64,000 nt of DNA from Pseudomonas delhiensis (GTDB taxonomy: Bacteria; Pseudomonadota; Gammaproteobacteria; Pseudomonadales; Pseudomonadaceae), in contig NZ_FZPC01000017.1 of assembly GCF_900187975.1 (NCBI RefSeq), forward strand, positions 101,312 to 165,311. Reading direction: 5' to 3'. The translations under genes and the position numbers were made by a program. Positions 60,876 through 64,000 of the stretch are shown here, piece after piece. A model generated the notes under the pieces. It was not told where the DNA came from. It searched no databases and saw nothing but the letters and a program-made list of their open reading frames with translations. The first letter of the stretch is position 1. Each line of letters begins with the position of its first letter.

Positions 60876-62333
60876 ATGTCCTACGCCCATCCCCTGCTCT
60901 TCAAGTCGCTGTGCTACGTCAACGGCCACTGGCTGCACAGCGCCAGCGGCGCCAGCGTCGCCGTGGAGAACCCGGCCGACCGCGAAGTCATCGGCCACGT
61001 GCCGCTGCTCGAACGCGAGCAGATAGTCGCCGCGGTGGACGCCGCCGCCGCGGCCTTCCCGGCCTGGCGCAAGCTTTCCCTGGACCAGCGCGCCGCGCCC
61101 CTGCTGCGCTGGGCCGAGCTGATCCGCCAGCACCGCGAGGACCTGGCGCAGATCCTCTGCCTGGAACAGGGCAAGCCCCTGGCCGAGGCGCGTGGCGAGA
61201 TCGACTACGCCGCCAGCTTCATCCCCTGGTTCGCCGAGCAGGCCCGGCGCCTGGACGGGCGCAACATCCCCAGCCACATCCCCGGCGCCCACCTGGGCAC
61301 GGTGATGGAACCGGTGGGCGTGGCCGTGCTGCTCACCCCCTGGAACTTCCCCGCGGCGATGATCACCCGCAAGGCCGCCGCCGCCCTGGCCGCCGGCTGC
61401 ACGGTGGTGGTCAAGCCGGCCCACGAGACGCCCTACTCGGCCTTCGCCCTGGCCCAGCTGGCCGAGGAGGCCGGGCTGCCCGCCGGCACCTTCAACGTGG
61501 TGCTGGGCGAGCCGCAGATGGCCATGGAGACCCTGGTGCGCGACAGCCGCGTGCGCGCGGTCAGCTTCACCGGCTCCACCCGCGTCGGCAAGCTGGTGCT
61601 GCAGGCCGCCGCCCAGGACGTGAAGAAGGTGGCGCTGGAGCTGGGCGGCAACGCGCCCTTCATAGTGCTGCCCGACGCCGACCTGGAGCAGGCGGTGAAA
61701 TTCGCCGTAGACGCCAAGTTCCAGACCTCCGGCCAGGACTGCTGCGCGGCCAACCGCATCCTCGTCGCCCGCGAACTCTACGAACCCTTCCTGCAGCGCT
61801 TCGCCGCCGCCGTACGGAAGCTGCGCGTGGGCCCGGCCAGCGACGAGCGCAGCGACATAGGCCCGCTGATGCACCAGGCGGCCTTCGACGCCACCTGCGA
61901 GCGGGTGCGCGAGGCCATCGACAGCGGCGCGCGCCTGCTGGCCGGCGGCGAGCCCCATGCCCTGGGCGGCTGGTTCCACCAGCCCACGCTGCTGGCCGAC
62001 GTCACCCCGGCCATGCGCATCTGGCGCGAGGAAAACTTCGCTCCCATCGCCGGGGTGACGGCCTACGACGACCTGGAGCAGGCCGTCGAGCTGGCCAACG
62101 ATAGCGAATACGGCCTGGCGGCCTACATTTGTGGGCAGCGCCTCGACCAGGTGTGGCCGCTGATGCGCCGCCTGGAATTCGCCATGGTCGCGGTGAACGG
62201 CGCCCGGTTCACCGGCCACCCCATCCCCTTCGGCGGCATGAAGGCCTCGGGCCTGGGCCGCGAGGGCGGCAGCGAGGGCTTCGAGCCCTTCGTCGAGACC
62301 AAGTACTTCTGCCTGCACCACGGCGCCATCTGA
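60876..62333 (+). CDS. doeC: Aspartate-semialdehyde dehydrogenase of ectoine catabolism DoeC
   Basis: 485-residue NAD(P)-dependent aldehyde dehydrogenase (SSADH-like) oxidising aspartate semialdehyde to aspartate. NAD-site TPWNFPAAMITRKAAAALAAGC, catalytic Glu in LELGGNAPFIV and catalytic Cys in GQDCCAANRI are present. Specific function is inferred from its pairing with doeD, 13 bp downstream; by sequence alone it would be succinate-semialdehyde dehydrogenase-like. Confidence 0.88.
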   Translation: MSYAHPLLFKSLCYVNGHWLHSASGASVAVENPADREVIGHVPLLEREQIVAAVDAAAAAFPAWRKLSLDQRAAPLLRWAELIRQHREDLAQILCLEQGKPLAEARGEIDYAASFIPWFAEQARRLDGRNIPSHIPGAHLGTVMEPVGVAVLLTPWNFPAAMITRKAAAALAAGCTVVVKPAHETPYSAFALAQLAEEAGLPAGTFNVVLGEPQMAMETLVRDSRVRAVSFTGSTRVGKLVLQAAAQDVKKVALELGGNAPFIVLPDADLEQAVKFAVDAKFQTSGQDCCAANRILVARELYEPFLQRFAAAVRKLRVGPASDERSDIGPLMHQAAFDATCERVREAIDSGARLLAGGEPHALGGWFHQPTLLADVTPAMRIWREENFAPIAGVTAYDDLEQAVELANDSEYGLAAYICGQRLDQVWPLMRRLEFAMVAVNGARFTGHPIPFGGMKASGLGREGGSEGFEPFVETKYFCLHHGAI

Positions 62334-62346
62334 GGAGAACACCGCC

Positions 62347-63726
62347 ATGACCGACTACGCCAAGCTGTTCGAACAGGACCGTGCGCACTTCATGCACCCC
62401 TCCACCCACGCCCACGACCATGCCAGCGGCGCCCTGCCCGGGCGCATCATCACCGGCGCCTCGGGCGTGCGCATCCGCGACCACCAGGGCCGCGAGCTGC
62501 TGGACGCCTTCGCCGGGCTGTACTGCGTGAACATCGGCTACGGCCGTACCGAAGTGGCCGACGCCATCCATGAGCAGGCCAAACAGCTGGCCTACTACCA
62601 CACCTACGTCGGCCACGCGTCCGAGGCGATCATCGAGCTGTCCGCGCGGATCATCCGCGACTGGGCGCCGGCGGGTATGAAGAAGGTCTACTACGGCCTC
62701 TCCGGCTCCGACGCCAACGAGACCCAGGTCAAGCTGGTGCGCTACTACAACAACGTGCTGGGCCGCCCGCAGAAGAAGAAGATCATCTCGCGCCAGCGCG
62801 GCTACCACGGCTCGGGCATCGTCACCGGCAGCCTCACCGGCCTGGCCAGCTTCCACCAGCACTTCGACCTGCCGGTGGAAGGCGTCAAGCACACCCTCTG
62901 CCCGCACTTCTACAAGGCCCCGGCGGGCATGGACGAAGCGGCCTTCGTGCGCCACTGCGCCGAGGAGCTGGAGAACCTGATCCTCGCCGAAGGCCCGGAC
63001 ACCGTGGCGGCCTTCATCGGCGAACCGCTGATGGGCACCGGCGGCATCATCGTCCCGCCCCAGGGCTACTGGGCGGCGATCCAGGCGGTGCTGGCGAAGT
63101 ACGACGTGCTGCTGATCGCCGACGAGGTGGTCTGCGCCTTCGGCCGCCTGGGCGACAGGATGGGCAGCCAGCGCTACGGCATGCGCCCGGACCTGATCAC
63201 CACCGCCAAGGGCCTGACCAGCGCCTACGCGCCGCTGTCGGCGGTTATCGTCGGCGAGAAGGTCTGGGACGTGATCGACAGCGCCTCCACCCGCGAGGGC
63301 GCCATGGGCCACGGCTGGACCTACTCCGGCCACCCCATCTGCGCGGCGGCGGCCCTGGCCAACCTGGACATCCTCGAGCGCGAGAACATCACCGCCAACG
63401 CGGCGGACGTCGGCGGCTACCTCAACCAGCAGCTGCGCCAGGCCTTCGAGGGCCACCCGCTGGTGGGCGAGGTGCGCGGCGACGGCATGCTGGCGGCGCT
63501 GGAGTTCATGGCCGACCGCGAGGCGCGCACGCCCTTCGACGCGGCGCTGAAGGTCGGCCCGAAGGTCTCGGCGGCGTGCCTTGAGCGCGGCATGATCGCC
63601 CGCGCCATGCCCCACGGCGACATCCTCGGCTTCGCCCCGCCGCTGGTATTGACCCGCGCCGAGGCGGACGAAGTGGTGGGCATCGCCAAGGCCGCGGTGG
63701 ACGCGGTGGCGGCGGAGGTGCTCTGA
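62347..63726 (+). CDS. doeD: Diaminobutyrate transaminase DoeD
   Basis: 459-residue class III PLP aminotransferase converting diaminobutyrate to aspartate semialdehyde. PLP-site elements: YGLSGSDANETQVKLVRYYNN, LIADEVVCAFGRLG and the lysine in LITTAKGLTSAYAPLSA. It completes ectoine degradation with doeC. The final 274 bp of the window beyond it (63727-64000) hold only REP repeats and no gene start I can support. Confidence 0.88.
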   Translation: MTDYAKLFEQDRAHFMHPSTHAHDHASGALPGRIITGASGVRIRDHQGRELLDAFAGLYCVNIGYGRTEVADAIHEQAKQLAYYHTYVGHASEAIIELSARIIRDWAPAGMKKVYYGLSGSDANETQVKLVRYYNNVLGRPQKKKIISRQRGYHGSGIVTGSLTGLASFHQHFDLPVEGVKHTLCPHFYKAPAGMDEAAFVRHCAEELENLILAEGPDTVAAFIGEPLMGTGGIIVPPQGYWAAIQAVLAKYDVLLIADEVVCAFGRLGDRMGSQRYGMRPDLITTAKGLTSAYAPLSAVIVGEKVWDVIDSASTREGAMGHGWTYSGHPICAAAALANLDILERENITANAADVGGYLNQQLRQAFEGHPLVGEVRGDGMLAALEFMADREARTPFDAALKVGPKVSAACLERGMIARAMPHGDILGFAPPLVLTRAEADEVVGIAKAAVDAVAAEVL

Positions 63727-63742
63727 ACCCCCGGCATGCACT

Positions 63743-63810
63743 TGTAGGAGCGAGCTTGCTCGCGAACAGACTTCGCAGCGGGGCCGTTCGCGAGCAAGCT
63801 CGCTCCTACG
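63743..63810. repeat. REP pair (BIME-like)
   Basis: TGTAGGAGCGAGCTTGCTCGCGAA facing its complement ending GCTCCTAC, downstream of doeD; the same arrangement as at 56802-56881. Confidence 0.85.
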
Positions 63811-63880
63811 AAAAGCCGGCCATCGCGGCGCGATTCGCGGATGAGATCCGCTCCTACGCTGCCCCACCACACCGTTCCCT

Positions 63881-63928
63881 TGTAGGAGCGCGCCCTGCGC
63901 GCGAATCGCGGGCAGGGCCCGCTCCTAT
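63881..63928. repeat. REP-type inverted pair
   Basis: Near-identical to 54625-54674, starting TGTAGGAGCGCGCCCTGCG and ending GGGCCCGCTCCTA. Confidence 0.8.
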
Positions 63929-64000
63929 GTATGGACTCACCCCCACCGTCAACCCGCTTTTGAACAGAGGAACCCGATTGCATCTATGTATTAGGCCTGT

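Overview
The window is chromosomal DNA from a high-GC Pseudomonas (sensu lato). Gene content and sequences recalled from memory look closest to the P. aeruginosa / P. resinovorans-type lineages, but the species cannot be fixed from the sequence alone. It spans the replication-origin neighbourhood. Diagnostic features are the atpIBEFHAGDC operon, parB-parA-rsmG-mnmG, the mnmE-yidC-yidD-rnpA-rpmH set, the divergent dnaA-dnaN-recF-gyrB operon, and two perfect parS palindromes inside recF.

Layout. 1-7.7 kb: a partial glutamate/proton symporter gene, an Ivy-type lysozyme inhibitor, two small membrane proteins, the alginate regulators algB-kinB, a periplasmic amidase (ampDh2) and a MarC-family membrane protein. 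7.9-20.9 kb: glmU, the ATP synthase operon, parB/parA, rsmG and mnmG, all on the minus strand. 20.9-21.4 kb: an AT-rich, DnaA-box-containing intergenic region that looks like a second origin. 21.7-24.4 kb: a small accessory patch with an apparently shortened hypothetical gene, a RhuM-family gene and a chimeric, frameshifted remnant of restriction genes. 24.4-28.4 kb: mnmE to rpmH. 28.5-28.97 kb: the canonical rpmH-dnaA origin. 29-35.2 kb: dnaA-dnaN-recF-gyrB. 35.4-45.2 kb: dinD-like and Nudix genes, plsC, gmhB, glyS/glyQ, tag (with a strong LexA-box candidate), a lipid A acyltransferase, an Nramp transporter and a PilZ protein. 45.2-49.3 kb: a Fur-box-preceded sigma factor / anti-sigma / TonB-receptor signalling system. 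49.4-63.7 kb: an ectoine/hydroxyectoine uptake and catabolism cluster (ehuBCDA on minus; enuR, eutB, eutC, doeA, doeB, doeX, doeC, doeD on plus), interrupted by a yhhQ-type transporter gene. Its edges are rich in REP-type repeats.

How the genes work together. The core block couples replication initiation (DnaA boxes, dnaA, dnaN, gyrB) to origin segregation (ParA/ParB/parS) and energy supply (ATP synthase). The ectoine block imports ectoines (Ehu ABC transporter), hydrolyses the ring (DoeA), deacetylates (DoeB), transaminates (DoeD) and oxidises to aspartate (DoeC), under EnuR and an AsnC/Lrp-type regulator. A shared 16-bp palindrome at both EnuR-flanking promoter regions is a good candidate operator. 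A pair of ~218-bp inverted repeats brackets the ehu-enuR-eut-doeAB-doeX part of this cluster.

Nothing here is clearly a wholly new system. The most check-worthy signals are the LexA box in front of tag, the candidate EnuR operator, the large inverted repeats around the ectoine module, the restriction-gene chimera beside the second origin, and the scatter of perfect DnaA boxes inside genes between and around the two origins.
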